From NCBI GenBank assembly GCA_033064195.1, contig JARBJD010000208.1:62001-126000 (forward strand): a stretch of 64,000 nt of DNA, read 5' to 3'. The position numbers and the translations under genes are program-made. This DNA is from Blattamonas nauphoetae. Its lineage: Eukaryota; Preaxostyla; Oxymonadida. The notes under the pieces are model-generated. The model was given only the letters and a program-made list of their open reading frames with translations, did no database searches and was not told the DNA's origin. This document shows positions 44,053 to 54,693 of the stretch, piece after piece. The number at the start of each line of letters is the position of its first letter. Position 1 is the stretch's first letter.

Positions 44053-47000
44053 ATGTCTTTTGTTTCTCTTGCATTCGTTTGGGCATGTGCTTCCAGAACA
44101 GCGAGCGACTGTGGAAGACTCTCATTGTCTTCCCTTCTCCTTCAGTCCGAAACAAACTCCGAATCCAGTCGAATTTCGCGTTCAGTTCAATTGCCAGATT
44201 TTGCATGGAGAACAAGCCCAATCTCATTCTCATCCGAATATCTTTCCATAATTGGTTCGGAGATGACTATTCTCTCACCTGATTGGGGAAATGACCTGAA
44301 TTCTTCTTCCACAGATGCATCCAATCACCGAAATCATCAGACGAGTTCTTCCTCCTCCATTTTCAGCATCATGAATTCAACGATCTCCATGAATTCCCTC
44401 GTTTTTGATTTACAATTGCCTCACGAGGACTCTTGGCATGCGTGCTCTCTTGGCTGGAATTCGCATGTTTCTGCTTCGTTGTCAACATTCCTCGTCGATG
44501 CTGGAAAGTCGCCGTTCGTGCTTATTCCGTCGACCTCTGACTTGAATTCGGCGTGTTCGCTCACAGTCTCGCATTGTATGCTCAAAAACGAGGACAATCA
44601 GATTGGTTCATTTTTGGAGATTGATCCTGCCATTCCTTCAACAGAATCAATCGACATCTCGCTCTCATCAATCTGCATCGCATCACACTCCCTCATCACC
44701 AGCAACGGACCATCATTTTCGTCATTGCCATCGGAACATGGCTTCACAAACGATTGCCAGATCCAATCCGCCGTGAGTGATTGCCAGTTCTACAATCTCT
44801 CCTCCAACTCTCCCCATCTCACATCTCACGATTTTACTTCCCTTCGAGAGAGAATTATTGGATGCGAAGTCAGATCAGTTCGGAACGCTCTTGAAGGAAC
44901 AATCACCACAAAGCTGGGAAAGCACAGTGAATCCTTGATGCAGAACAGCAGTCTGTTGGAATGTGTGAACGAGGAAGTCGAAGAAACCAAGACGTATGAC
45001 TCGATTCCAGAAATCACATCGTCCTCACAGAAAATCAGCCATGGCCCAGACTACACACACTACGCCTTCCGCGGATGCACAATCAAAGCAACCAACATGA
45101 CAACATCGTTTGTCCTCATCACACTCAACCCACTTTCTGGAAATGTGGAATTCGTGGATTGTTCTTTTCAAGTTGAATGTAACACCCAACACAACACTCT
45201 GATCTCAGCCTCATCTGTTCGAGAGAACAAAGTGAAGTGTCTGATTGACACATGCACATTCAAGTTTTGGAGAGAGACAGAAACATCAACAGGAAACAGC
45301 CAAATCAGCCTTTCCAACTTTCAAGAGATCAGCGTCGTCTCGTCGACATTCTCTCCTCCCTCCTCCAAGTTCTCCTCCGCTCGTGCAATCCACGTTTCCA
45401 ACGCCCTCTCCTTCTTTTTCTCCTCCAACACCTCCTTCACCCGACAAACCTCATCCGGAAGTGGAGCAGCTACAAGTCTGAACTTTGCAATCATCCGCTT
45501 CTTCCACATCCTCTTCGAAGGAAACAAGGCCCTCAATGGAGGAGGGATCTATACAACCGCACGGTATCATCACTTCTCCTTCTGCAACTTCACGCGGAAC
45601 ACGGCACAGTCGAGAGGTGGTGCCTTTTATACTTCTCATTCGGTCCGTGTGTGGATGTTTGACTGTCATTTTGATGACAACCAGGCTTTCCAGAAATACG
45701 AGAATAGTAATACACAACTAACACATTATCGAGGAAACGATATTTATTCACATGGCAACACTCCAAATGGAATGGATGCGACGACTGTGTTTGGATGCAC
45801 GTCGACGTCAGAAACGCCAAAATATGGATATTATCAGACTAATCTTCTCAATGGAAAGAATCCAAACGAAGACATTCTCCTCCCTTCCCCGTCTGGCTCG
45901 AGGTTCTCGAATATCTTCTTCGTGGAAGCAGGAGAGAGTGGAACGTGTTCGGAGGGAGATCCGTGTGGGAATCTGGGCGCAGCTCTTTCTCAACTCAGCA
46001 CAGCTCCGTCTCTCATCAACCTCGGAAATGGGATCTTCGAAGAAAGCTCTCTGGACATCTCCAAACCAGTTAAACTTCGAGGCCTCGGCTTCCTGGTGAA
46101 CACATCCACTTTCACCACTCTGAAAACGTCGTGTGTTGTCTCTAGTGCTGGGAATGTGACTCTGATGTCACTCTCGTTGAAACCACTGACCGCAACCTCG
46201 ACGATCTACGCAATGCAGTCGACAAGCCAGTCGTTCCTGTCGAATGTGAAGATCGAATGCATTTCAGGTCATCTCGTCCCTCTCCTCTCATTCTCGTCTG
46301 GCACCTCGACTGTCCACAGCAGCTGGTTGAGTTCGATCGAGATGCAGAATCATGCAGCCATCGAAATCACAGGGACTACAACTGTTTCTTTCAATTCAGT
46401 GTGGTTCATGGAGATCGCTCGTCTGAATGGGAATGGAGGGAGTTGTATTGATTCGAAGACATCTGGAGTGATCTCGTTCATTCAGACGAACATGGCTCAT
46501 TGCTCATCTTCTGGTCGAGCTGGCTGTCTGGATCTCACAGCACCAAGTTCAACAAGCAAAGTGACCTTCGCCAACGTCATCTTCACAACGAACACAGCCA
46601 ATTCTCTTCTCTCCCTTTTCGGGAATGACATCGCCCACACCGGCTTTGTTTCATCAGCCATCAGCACAATCTCGAACTGTCGATCCCTCAGTGCTCTCCC
46701 CCACATTCTCGTCAACGAAACGTCGAAATCAAACCTTGTGTGTCCAGTTCGCTACTTCACGTTGAATGGAATCGATCACCCATTCGCTGCTCAATTCGAA
46801 GAGGGTGTTCCGTTCTCATGGTTCAAAGGATTTCAGGAAGAGATAGATGCGATGATGGAATCCACAACTGAAGTCACTCTTCGTATTTCTGGGACTCAAA
46901 CTTTCACACCATTCGAAGTCATCAAGAAGGCAGTCGTCATCCGTACATGCACTCTCAAACCTCAAGAATACACCAAAAGGTTAGCCTACATTGGACAGGC

Positions 47001-50000
47001 TGGTTCTCTTGGATTCTTTGAAGTCCCAATCTCGCTTGCTGGCACATTCACTGTCACTCCGTTTGTTGTTGCTCAAACAGCGATAAGACTCTATTTTCTG
47101 ACTCTCTCCATCACCATGTCAGTCTCTCAACAGATCGTCCCGTTCGTCCAATGCAACGGAGGAATACTTCGCTTTGAAAGTGTGACATTCTGGACTCCGT
47201 CTGGTCTGATCTTGACTGGGTGCTCGTTGATGGAATGCTCAGCAACGACCATCCGTTTATCGGCCTCGTCGATCGCGAATGTGACATCTGACCGAGATGG
47301 AGCGGTGTTCCACGCAACAAACTGCTCATTCCAAAGTTTGAGCTCGTCGTTCAAAAACTGTCGAGCGAGAAATGGAGGAGCAGTGGCGATTGAGCTGTCT
47401 GGGTCGAAGACGATTCTGGTGACACACGAAAGCACATCGGCCTTCGCCACGTCATTCTCAGAATGTGTGGCAGTTGGAGAGAGTTCAGGCGGATCGAACT
47501 CGCTGGGAAGAGGAGGCGCATTGTTCGTTTCTGGGACATCGACTCACTCGACACCGATCCTCTTCAACAGCTCGTCGACCAACCATGCTCGATTCGAAGG
47601 AAACATTGCTGAACTGGGAATGGACCTCTTCATCACGTCGGATCTGTTCAACGGAAAAGAAATTGAATCGATCACTTCCTTCGGTGGTGGTTCGATGAGT
47701 GCTGACGACCACGTCGCGATCGAAGACCGACCATCATCTGATTCTGAACTGATTGGTCTGCTGATCCCAACACCGAAAGTGTCAGTGAATGGCTCGATCA
47801 CAGAAATCATGACAGGATTGAGTGGACAAGACACTGCGAGCTGCAAATGGACATCGACATTCTGTGCGACACTCGGGTATGGAATTGGACATCTGACGAA
47901 GAAGTATTCAACAGGCGAGCTTTTCCCGCAGTCGATCCAATTTGTGTGGAACATGACGTACAACGAGACAGGAGTGGTTGTGAATGACCAGGATGTGTCG
48001 GTGAGTGGGACAACAACGACGAATGCAAAGACAGCTGAAGTTCTTCGGACGATTGTGGAGATTGTGCCAACGACAACTGCCTCGTCGCTCTTCACAATCA
48101 AGAATGGTTCCAAGCTGTCAGTCTCTGGACTCGATCTTTGTGCGATCGCGAAGTGTGGGTTGTTCGATTTGGAGGCGGATGGAGATTGTCTGATTGTGTC
48201 TGATGTTGGTGTGGTGTGCTCAGATGGGACGGAATATTGGAAGGCGTTGATCAAATCGAGTGGTCGACCTGTTTCGATTGATTCGTGCACGTTCAACACG
48301 TCGAATGGTGGACAAGCGACACTCACCCAACCACTCATCCAGCTCGTCCCTCCATCAGCCGATGTTGTTCCGTCAGCTGCCATCACTCTTCGCTCAATCA
48401 GCATCTCGTCGTTCAAGTCAACAAGGATGATTGTTGAGATCGACACTGATGGAGCGATTTCAGTTCTGAACACTCTCTTCTCATCGTGTTCCTGCTCTTC
48501 GGAACTTAAAGGAAAAGTGATTCTTGTGAAAACATCGAAGTTGGACGAGTCGATCACGAAAGATCGTTGGAGTGGAAGTGTTGTGGAAGGAGTGGAGGCG
48601 AGCTGGTTCTACGGACAGGATCGCTCTCTTGCTTCCACTTCTGGCCTGTTCGAGGTGTCTCTTCTGTTGATGCTGGGGGATGGTCCGTTCGACGCAATTC
48701 TTGTTTCGTCGACATCGCATTCCAGTCCTCACATCAACTGTGGATCGTCTGCTCTACCCTGCTCGACATTCGAAGCCTCTCTTCGCTCATCCGCGAATCA
48801 CTCCATCCCCTCCATCATCCTCGCCCAGCCAAGTCTCCTTGAATCGTCATTCGTCGCTGACTCGTCATTGACAATTCAATCGCAAACTGGCAGACAGGTT
48901 CTCACTCTCCTATCGACAGCTCAGTTTGGAGTGGACGATGCCTCGTCTGTTCTTCTTCTTTCCTCGCTTGAGATGCCGATTGATCCCACATGCTCGTCGT
49001 CTCCTGTCTTTCTGGCGTCGAATGGCGAATTACACCTCTCGCCATGTCAAATCGGAACTGATTCTCTCACTCCTCTCCATTCTGATGTGACAACTCTCTT
49101 CGAAGTGTTGGGTGAGGGGACATTACGTCTGACAGACTCCACCATCAGAAATGTGCAGTTCACTCATCCCGACAAAGGAACAGCGATCCTTCTCGAAAAG
49201 GGTGCAACATTCGTCACGGACTCGTCCTCTATTTTCGAAGCGATTTCATCGAATGGAACTGGATCACTCATTTTAGTTTGTTCTGACAATCTCAGCCAGA
49301 CAGCCACGACTTCACCGCTTCTTGTTTTCAAGTCAACGATTCCTCTTCCAACCAACACTCTCTTCTCAGAAACAGACAAGAATCGCTTCTTCGGAAGAGA
49401 AGGATCGGAAGAGTGGAGTCTTCTGTATTTGTGGCATCCGCACACAAGTGGATCAGTGCACATCAACACACTCGGAGAAGATCATCCGAACTGTGGAATC
49501 GCACAGCTTCCCTGCTCGTCGATTGTGGAGTCTCAGAAAAAACTGAAGGGTGAACAGAAATCGATGAAACTGGACACGAAATCAGTGCTCTCGAGTGAGC
49601 TGGTGTCGACGACGACGGAATGGACTCTGACACAGTCGAGTGGTGGCTCTCTTTGGATTGAGGGAGATGGACAGCTGACGATTTTGAAAAGCACACCATC
49701 GAAACTGACACTGTCTGGAATCTCGATGGAGTTTGGGACGGTGAAGGAAGGTCGAACAAGCGCAGTGATGTTGATTGAAGAAGGATGGATGATTCTGTCG
49801 TCGTGTGAGATTGGAGATGGATTGAGTGAAATTGGGATCTCAGTTGGAAGAGTGTGTGGAGGGAGTCTGACGATTGGTGCGACAAACATGAATCTTGTGT
49901 CCTCAACCACTCCACTCATCTCGACCGAATCTGGGTCGCTAGTTGTTGAAGAATCGTGCACAATTTCTCATCCTGACTCACCGCGCACCGCACCACTTTT

Positions 50001-53000
50001 GTGGATCTCGGGTGGATCAGCGAGTCTGACCTCGACGACGATCCCACGAATCACACTCTCGTCATCGAACAGTTTGATTTCAGTTTCTGGAAGTGGATCG
50101 TTGAGTGTTTGCGATGTTGACTTTGAGTCGATGGAGAATTCTGGATCAGGAGCAGTTCTTCACTTTTCCTCATCTGGACGTCTTTCCCTGGATGGAGTGA
50201 ATCTGAATGGAAGCAGGTGTGGCTCGTCTGGGAAGGGTCGGAGTCTGTTCATCACTCGCCCCGATGCGTTCACGTTGGACAATCTACACTTGAGTGATAT
50301 TACTGTCACACAACCCACGTCGTCTGGCACGCACGAGATCTTCATTACAGGGACATCACTAGAGTCTGTAGCTTGTGAGGCTTGGAAATCATTTGTTGGA
50401 TCAGATGCGTCGAAGTTGACGCGCAGCACGATTGTGGAGAATTGGTTTGAAAACACAGAAAACTCGTCGCTGAGTGTTCCGATTGCATATTTGATATTTG
50501 GACACTCGACAGGTGCTGTTCACATCAACACCGATTTCTGGGATCATCCGAATTGTGGAACCGAACACCTGCCTTGTTCGTCACTTTTCACTGCTCACAA
50601 CAAACTGACCGAAGCCAACCAGAAAATCATTCTTGAATCAGACGCTTCTCTCTCCACCACTCTCCTCGCGAAATCGACTGGTTCTGTGATCTCTTCGGAG
50701 TCCTCTTCGTTTGTGGTGTCGCTGACATCGTCGGCACAATTCAGTGTTCAGCCATCGACCTCTCTGACTCTGACGAATCACATTGTGTCTCTTCCTGATG
50801 CCATCACCAAAACAGTCTTTCTTGTCTCAGCTGGATCGCTCTCCCTCTCCTCTCTCTCACTTCGAACAACAGCCGTTTCACCATCTTCCACCACACCTCT
50901 CTTCTCTGTCTCATCTGGCTCTCTCACTCTCACAGACACCAACATACTATTCACTCATCTCTTTGAGCTGGAATCGTCGAGTGTGATCGAACAAAACGGT
51001 GGACAGGTCGAACTGACGAGATGCAAAATGGAGAATGTCTCGAAAGTGGAAGGCGATGGAAGTGTGGTGCACTCAACACTAACTTCAGCCACAGACTCCC
51101 TCAGCATCGATGGATGTTCGTTCTCGTCGTGTTCGTCGGGTGGAAAGGGAGGAACAATCTTCGTGTGGTGTGGTTCTGCAGTTGTCTCGAATCATCTCGT
51201 GATCAACACGACTTTCACAGATTCCTGTTCGTGTGGATTGTCGGAAATGGGAAGTTGGGTGTTCGTTGAAGGACACTCGCTCTCCTCTCTGATCGCCAAG
51301 TCGAACTGGCAAACAACGATCACTTCTCTCTCCACACCAACACACGATTCTCTGTTGTGGGGGACAGACCTGTCGGAGAAGCTGGAATCTGATTATCGTT
51401 CAGTGAGTCTGCTCGCCTTCATCGCAGAATACAACAGCAACTCCATCTCAGTTGGATCAGGTGGAAAAGACGTGTCTGGTTGTGGTGACACGAATCGGAG
51501 ATGCGTTGGACTGGACTTGGCTCACTCGCATCTCGATGGAGATGGAGTCCACTCGCTCGTGATCCACACCGAATCCTCACTCGCCTCGCCTGTCTCAATC
51601 GGCGCTCATGACCTCACTCTCTCACCAATTGGTGATTCAGCTCGAGTTTCTGTTGGACCGAGTGGTGGATTTGTTGTTCACCACACTCAGCTCAATCTCA
51701 CCAAGCTTGTCTTTCAGAGCGACTCGACAGCTCGTTCATCGTCTCTGATCACAATCTCAGAATCAGGATCAGCTGACATCTCAGAATGCTCTTTCTCATC
51801 CTTCGCACTCTCCTCGTCTCCTCTGATCTCGCACTCTGCTGGCACTCTCAAGCTCGCATCGTCCAATTTCTCGTCGATCAGCCGAAAAGTCGGAAATGGA
51901 GGAGTTCTTGAAAGTGAGATGAAGGAAGGGATGAAACTGCTTGTCGATACTGTGTTGCTGAAATCAGTTTCTGTGCCGAATGGATTGGGAGATGGCTTGT
52001 TCGTGTCGTTCACTTCGATCCCTTCTCCTTCGAAGATCCCCGAGTTCACACTGACGAACCTGAAATACTCAGTGACAACCCAAACGAACACTGTGCCTCG
52101 TTTTGTGTGGATTGAAGGGAATGATCTGTCGTCATGGTTGCGTTCGTCGGATGACCGTTTGGATGGGTCGTATGGAATTGGAGTGGACGAGGAGTGGCTG
52201 TGGAGTGTGGACAAGTCGGAAGATCTGTCGACATCGCTGGTATTCTATCTGAAAGCAGGAAGTGGGCCGATTGGGATTTCGGAAAGTGGACGAGACCATC
52301 CTCGTTGTGGGTACTTCTCTCTGTGGTGCTCGTCGATGAGTCAGGCGATGAGTCGAGGAGAAGAGATGGGAGCGTCTCAGATGAATGTGATGGGATCAGC
52401 AGAAGTTTCGATTGGTGTGGATCTTTGGAACGAGATGAGGATGAAAGGGAAGCCGCTGATGTCTCGAGTGCGAATGAGGAAGACAGGATGGTTCAGTGAA
52501 GTTGGAGGGGACACTGTTCACTTTGAGAGTCTACTGTTTGAGATTGAGACGGAAGAACGAACACTCTCTCCGTTCTGCGTGACGAGTGGGCACATGAATG
52601 TGAGCAACGTGGAACTGAAAGTGATTGGTTCATCCGAAATCTCGCTCTTCAAATCTCTTTCTTCCCAACTCTCGCTCCAAACGATGCGATTCTCGGAAAC
52701 GACGTCGAAGTTGGGAACGATTGTGGAATGCGACGGAGGCATAGCGACCCTCGCTGACATCCAACTCTCTTCACTCTCCTTCTCCAAAACACCGTTCATC
52801 GCCTCCAACTTCGATTCCATTCACTTGGAGAAGATCGCAACACAGAACATCTCGATTGACCAGCTCGTCTCGATCTCCGACGGATCAGACTTTCAAATCA
52901 TCAGCTGCACGTTCGAAGGCCCCTCTCAATCTCCACCATCCACCTCAAACGGCGATGAGGACGAAGACAAGAATGAAATCTGCTCGTGGTCGTCGGGATT

Positions 53001-54693
53001 GTTTTCTGTGACGAACACGAAAGTGCACATCGAAGGGAGCCGCTTCTCGTCACTTGAAAATGGCGCCATGTTCGTCCAGAACTCCAATTTGTCCATTGAC
53101 GCCTCCGTCTTCCGCGACAACACACCACACAACACGCTGTTCCCCTCAGCTGGGCGGAACGTTCGGTGTGTGGACGGAGAAGTGAGGATCGGGAGTCTGA
53201 GTGGAGGAGACGGGTTTGAGTCGCCTTCGCTTTGGATTTCGAGTGAGAATTGTGTTGTTCGTCGGAACGAGACTGCTGTGGAAGCAGCTCACTTTGTTCC
53301 TTCTTTGGATGTTTCGAAGAGTTCGGTGGTGATGAACAAGAACAAATCGCTGACGATCACACTCGTTGGCTCGCTCTTCATTCCTTGCTCGCTCTTCCTG
53401 GAAGTGTCAGAAACGACCTCGTCCAAACTGAACAAGACGCCTCTCCTTGTCTCACTCACTCCATCCACCACACTCTCCTTCTCCGAAATAGAAATGATCC
53501 TGACGCTCTCTCACTCTGACTTGAACGAGACGCTGAACGTGGACTCGGAACTGAGTGGATGTTTGGTGTTTGGGGATGGAGTTCGTTCATCGTCGTTTGT
53601 GTTGAAGAAGAGTTTGGTGGATGAGAAGAAAGCATTCGGAACAGCGATGATGAAATGGCTTCTTCCTCTGATCTGTGGAGTGGTTGTGTTGGGATTGATT
53701 CTTGTGTTGGTGATTGTGTTACTGGCTCGTCGACGACGAAACGAAAAGAAGAAGAAGAATGAAGGACTTCTGACGAACCAAGAACTGAACGAAGGAGACA
53801 TTCTGAAGGAAGATGTCTTTCCTGATCACTCACTCGGAACAGGCGCATTTGTGTTCGAAGAAACAGACAAAGAACATAGTGTCTTCAATGGTGAGACAAG
53901 AGAGCAGAGAAACGGGAAAGAAATCTGCGACGAAAACGTGCGATCAGGGCCGAGTTTTGGAGAAGAAGTGTTAGTTGGGATGAATGAGAGGGCGCAGGTG
54001 TCGTCAGCGCCGAAGTATGTGAGTCTGTACGAGAAGCTTCATGGGGACCGCACATCAACGATGGCAGAGAAGCAGCGGATTGTGTTTCAACTTGTGAGTG
54101 CGCTGCGCCACCTGGCAGAATCTCAGCCGTCTCACGAAGTGTTGACTCGTCTCTCGCCACATGTGGTTCTGCTGAACGAGAAAGAGGAGATTCGTTTTGA
54201 TGTTCACAACACTGTGCGAGGACGAGAACACTTCGGGAAGTTCACAGCCGAAGAGGCATCGCGACGCCGCGAAGACGAGCAGCGATGGCAAGCACCAGAA
54301 GCAGACGAGAAGAAGGAGGGAGAGGTGGATGGGCCAGCAGCGTCAGTTTTTAGCTTGGGTCTTCTGCTAGCCGAGGTGGACACAGGCCAAGTTCCGTTTG
54401 GAGAGGTGGATGGGATCAACGCGCATCGGATGGCAGGGACAGGAACACGTCCGAACATGGAAGGGATGAACGAGGATCTGGAAAGTCTGATTTTGGAGTG
54501 TCTGGAACTGAACCCGTCCGACCGACCGAGTCTGGACACGATTCTGTCGACGCTGAACTCGATCTCTTTGAAGTCAATCCGCCCTCACATCGCACCCCAC
54601 GATGTTGGACAAGGAGTGGATGGTGATTGTCAGCGACTAAACACTGATCAGATGAGAGACACAGCGAACAACCACTTCCTCTTCTTCGCTTGA
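44053..54693 (+). CDS. Giant beta-helix receptor-like protein with transmembrane segment and kinase-like tail, 3,546 aa
   Basis: Single uninterrupted frame with a plausible signal peptide at MSFVSLAFVWACASRT. About 3,190 extracellular residues are rich in Ser/Thr/Asn with strand-turn periodicity typical of right-handed beta-helices. A module with GxDHPNCGxxxLPCSS recurs at about residues 622, 1255, 1553, 1801, 2156, 2467 and 2741, always followed by 250-350 residues of beta-helix. One membrane helix (LLPLICGVVVLGLILVLVIV, ~3202-3225) is stopped by RRRRNEKKKK. The tail (~3320-3510) follows a protein kinase C-lobe: YVSLYEKLHG, LVSALRHLAE, VFSLGLLLAEVDTGQVPFGE, LECLELNPSDRPSLDTIL. The catalytic HRD is replaced by LTRLSPHVVLLN, no DFG is visible, and only APE remains, so it should be catalytically dead. 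A surface sensor or adhesin signalling through partners is inferred. Confidence 0.88.
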   Translation: MSFVSLAFVWACASRTASDCGRLSLSSLLLQSETNSESSRISRSVQLPDFAWRTSPISFSSEYLSIIGSEMTILSPDWGNDLNSSSTDASNHRNHQTSSSSSIFSIMNSTISMNSLVFDLQLPHEDSWHACSLGWNSHVSASLSTFLVDAGKSPFVLIPSTSDLNSACSLTVSHCMLKNEDNQIGSFLEIDPAIPSTESIDISLSSICIASHSLITSNGPSFSSLPSEHGFTNDCQIQSAVSDCQFYNLSSNSPHLTSHDFTSLRERIIGCEVRSVRNALEGTITTKLGKHSESLMQNSSLLECVNEEVEETKTYDSIPEITSSSQKISHGPDYTHYAFRGCTIKATNMTTSFVLITLNPLSGNVEFVDCSFQVECNTQHNTLISASSVRENKVKCLIDTCTFKFWRETETSTGNSQISLSNFQEISVVSSTFSPPSSKFSSARAIHVSNALSFFFSSNTSFTRQTSSGSGAATSLNFAIIRFFHILFEGNKALNGGGIYTTARYHHFSFCNFTRNTAQSRGGAFYTSHSVRVWMFDCHFDDNQAFQKYENSNTQLTHYRGNDIYSHGNTPNGMDATTVFGCTSTSETPKYGYYQTNLLNGKNPNEDILLPSPSGSRFSNIFFVEAGESGTCSEGDPCGNLGAALSQLSTAPSLINLGNGIFEESSLDISKPVKLRGLGFLVNTSTFTTLKTSCVVSSAGNVTLMSLSLKPLTATSTIYAMQSTSQSFLSNVKIECISGHLVPLLSFSSGTSTVHSSWLSSIEMQNHAAIEITGTTTVSFNSVWFMEIARLNGNGGSCIDSKTSGVISFIQTNMAHCSSSGRAGCLDLTAPSSTSKVTFANVIFTTNTANSLLSLFGNDIAHTGFVSSAISTISNCRSLSALPHILVNETSKSNLVCPVRYFTLNGIDHPFAAQFEEGVPFSWFKGFQEEIDAMMESTTEVTLRISGTQTFTPFEVIKKAVVIRTCTLKPQEYTKRLAYIGQAGSLGFFEVPISLAGTFTVTPFVVAQTAIRLYFLTLSITMSVSQQIVPFVQCNGGILRFESVTFWTPSGLILTGCSLMECSATTIRLSASSIANVTSDRDGAVFHATNCSFQSLSSSFKNCRARNGGAVAIELSGSKTILVTHESTSAFATSFSECVAVGESSGGSNSLGRGGALFVSGTSTHSTPILFNSSSTNHARFEGNIAELGMDLFITSDLFNGKEIESITSFGGGSMSADDHVAIEDRPSSDSELIGLLIPTPKVSVNGSITEIMTGLSGQDTASCKWTSTFCATLGYGIGHLTKKYSTGELFPQSIQFVWNMTYNETGVVVNDQDVSVSGTTTTNAKTAEVLRTIVEIVPTTTASSLFTIKNGSKLSVSGLDLCAIAKCGLFDLEADGDCLIVSDVGVVCSDGTEYWKALIKSSGRPVSIDSCTFNTSNGGQATLTQPLIQLVPPSADVVPSAAITLRSISISSFKSTRMIVEIDTDGAISVLNTLFSSCSCSSELKGKVILVKTSKLDESITKDRWSGSVVEGVEASWFYGQDRSLASTSGLFEVSLLLMLGDGPFDAILVSSTSHSSPHINCGSSALPCSTFEASLRSSANHSIPSIILAQPSLLESSFVADSSLTIQSQTGRQVLTLLSTAQFGVDDASSVLLLSSLEMPIDPTCSSSPVFLASNGELHLSPCQIGTDSLTPLHSDVTTLFEVLGEGTLRLTDSTIRNVQFTHPDKGTAILLEKGATFVTDSSSIFEAISSNGTGSLILVCSDNLSQTATTSPLLVFKSTIPLPTNTLFSETDKNRFFGREGSEEWSLLYLWHPHTSGSVHINTLGEDHPNCGIAQLPCSSIVESQKKLKGEQKSMKLDTKSVLSSELVSTTTEWTLTQSSGGSLWIEGDGQLTILKSTPSKLTLSGISMEFGTVKEGRTSAVMLIEEGWMILSSCEIGDGLSEIGISVGRVCGGSLTIGATNMNLVSSTTPLISTESGSLVVEESCTISHPDSPRTAPLLWISGGSASLTSTTIPRITLSSSNSLISVSGSGSLSVCDVDFESMENSGSGAVLHFSSSGRLSLDGVNLNGSRCGSSGKGRSLFITRPDAFTLDNLHLSDITVTQPTSSGTHEIFITGTSLESVACEAWKSFVGSDASKLTRSTIVENWFENTENSSLSVPIAYLIFGHSTGAVHINTDFWDHPNCGTEHLPCSSLFTAHNKLTEANQKIILESDASLSTTLLAKSTGSVISSESSSFVVSLTSSAQFSVQPSTSLTLTNHIVSLPDAITKTVFLVSAGSLSLSSLSLRTTAVSPSSTTPLFSVSSGSLTLTDTNILFTHLFELESSSVIEQNGGQVELTRCKMENVSKVEGDGSVVHSTLTSATDSLSIDGCSFSSCSSGGKGGTIFVWCGSAVVSNHLVINTTFTDSCSCGLSEMGSWVFVEGHSLSSLIAKSNWQTTITSLSTPTHDSLLWGTDLSEKLESDYRSVSLLAFIAEYNSNSISVGSGGKDVSGCGDTNRRCVGLDLAHSHLDGDGVHSLVIHTESSLASPVSIGAHDLTLSPIGDSARVSVGPSGGFVVHHTQLNLTKLVFQSDSTARSSSLITISESGSADISECSFSSFALSSSPLISHSAGTLKLASSNFSSISRKVGNGGVLESEMKEGMKLLVDTVLLKSVSVPNGLGDGLFVSFTSIPSPSKIPEFTLTNLKYSVTTQTNTVPRFVWIEGNDLSSWLRSSDDRLDGSYGIGVDEEWLWSVDKSEDLSTSLVFYLKAGSGPIGISESGRDHPRCGYFSLWCSSMSQAMSRGEEMGASQMNVMGSAEVSIGVDLWNEMRMKGKPLMSRVRMRKTGWFSEVGGDTVHFESLLFEIETEERTLSPFCVTSGHMNVSNVELKVIGSSEISLFKSLSSQLSLQTMRFSETTSKLGTIVECDGGIATLADIQLSSLSFSKTPFIASNFDSIHLEKIATQNISIDQLVSISDGSDFQIISCTFEGPSQSPPSTSNGDEDEDKNEICSWSSGLFSVTNTKVHIEGSRFSSLENGAMFVQNSNLSIDASVFRDNTPHNTLFPSAGRNVRCVDGEVRIGSLSGGDGFESPSLWISSENCVVRRNETAVEAAHFVPSLDVSKSSVVMNKNKSLTITLVGSLFIPCSLFLEVSETTSSKLNKTPLLVSLTPSTTLSFSEIEMILTLSHSDLNETLNVDSELSGCLVFGDGVRSSSFVLKKSLVDEKKAFGTAMMKWLLPLICGVVVLGLILVLVIVLLARRRRNEKKKKNEGLLTNQELNEGDILKEDVFPDHSLGTGAFVFEETDKEHSVFNGETREQRNGKEICDENVRSGPSFGEEVLVGMNERAQVSSAPKYVSLYEKLHGDRTSTMAEKQRIVFQLVSALRHLAESQPSHEVLTRLSPHVVLLNEKEEIRFDVHNTVRGREHFGKFTAEEASRRREDEQRWQAPEADEKKEGEVDGPAASVFSLGLLLAEVDTGQVPFGEVDGINAHRMAGTGTRPNMEGMNEDLESLILECLELNPSDRPSLDTILSTLNSISLKSIRPHIAPHDVGQGVDGDCQRLNTDQMRDTANNHFLFFA

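Noticed and set aside
47544-48557. 337-codon minus-strand frame
   Set aside because: Antisense to the giant surface gene; TCG-rich Ser codons leave the opposite strand open.
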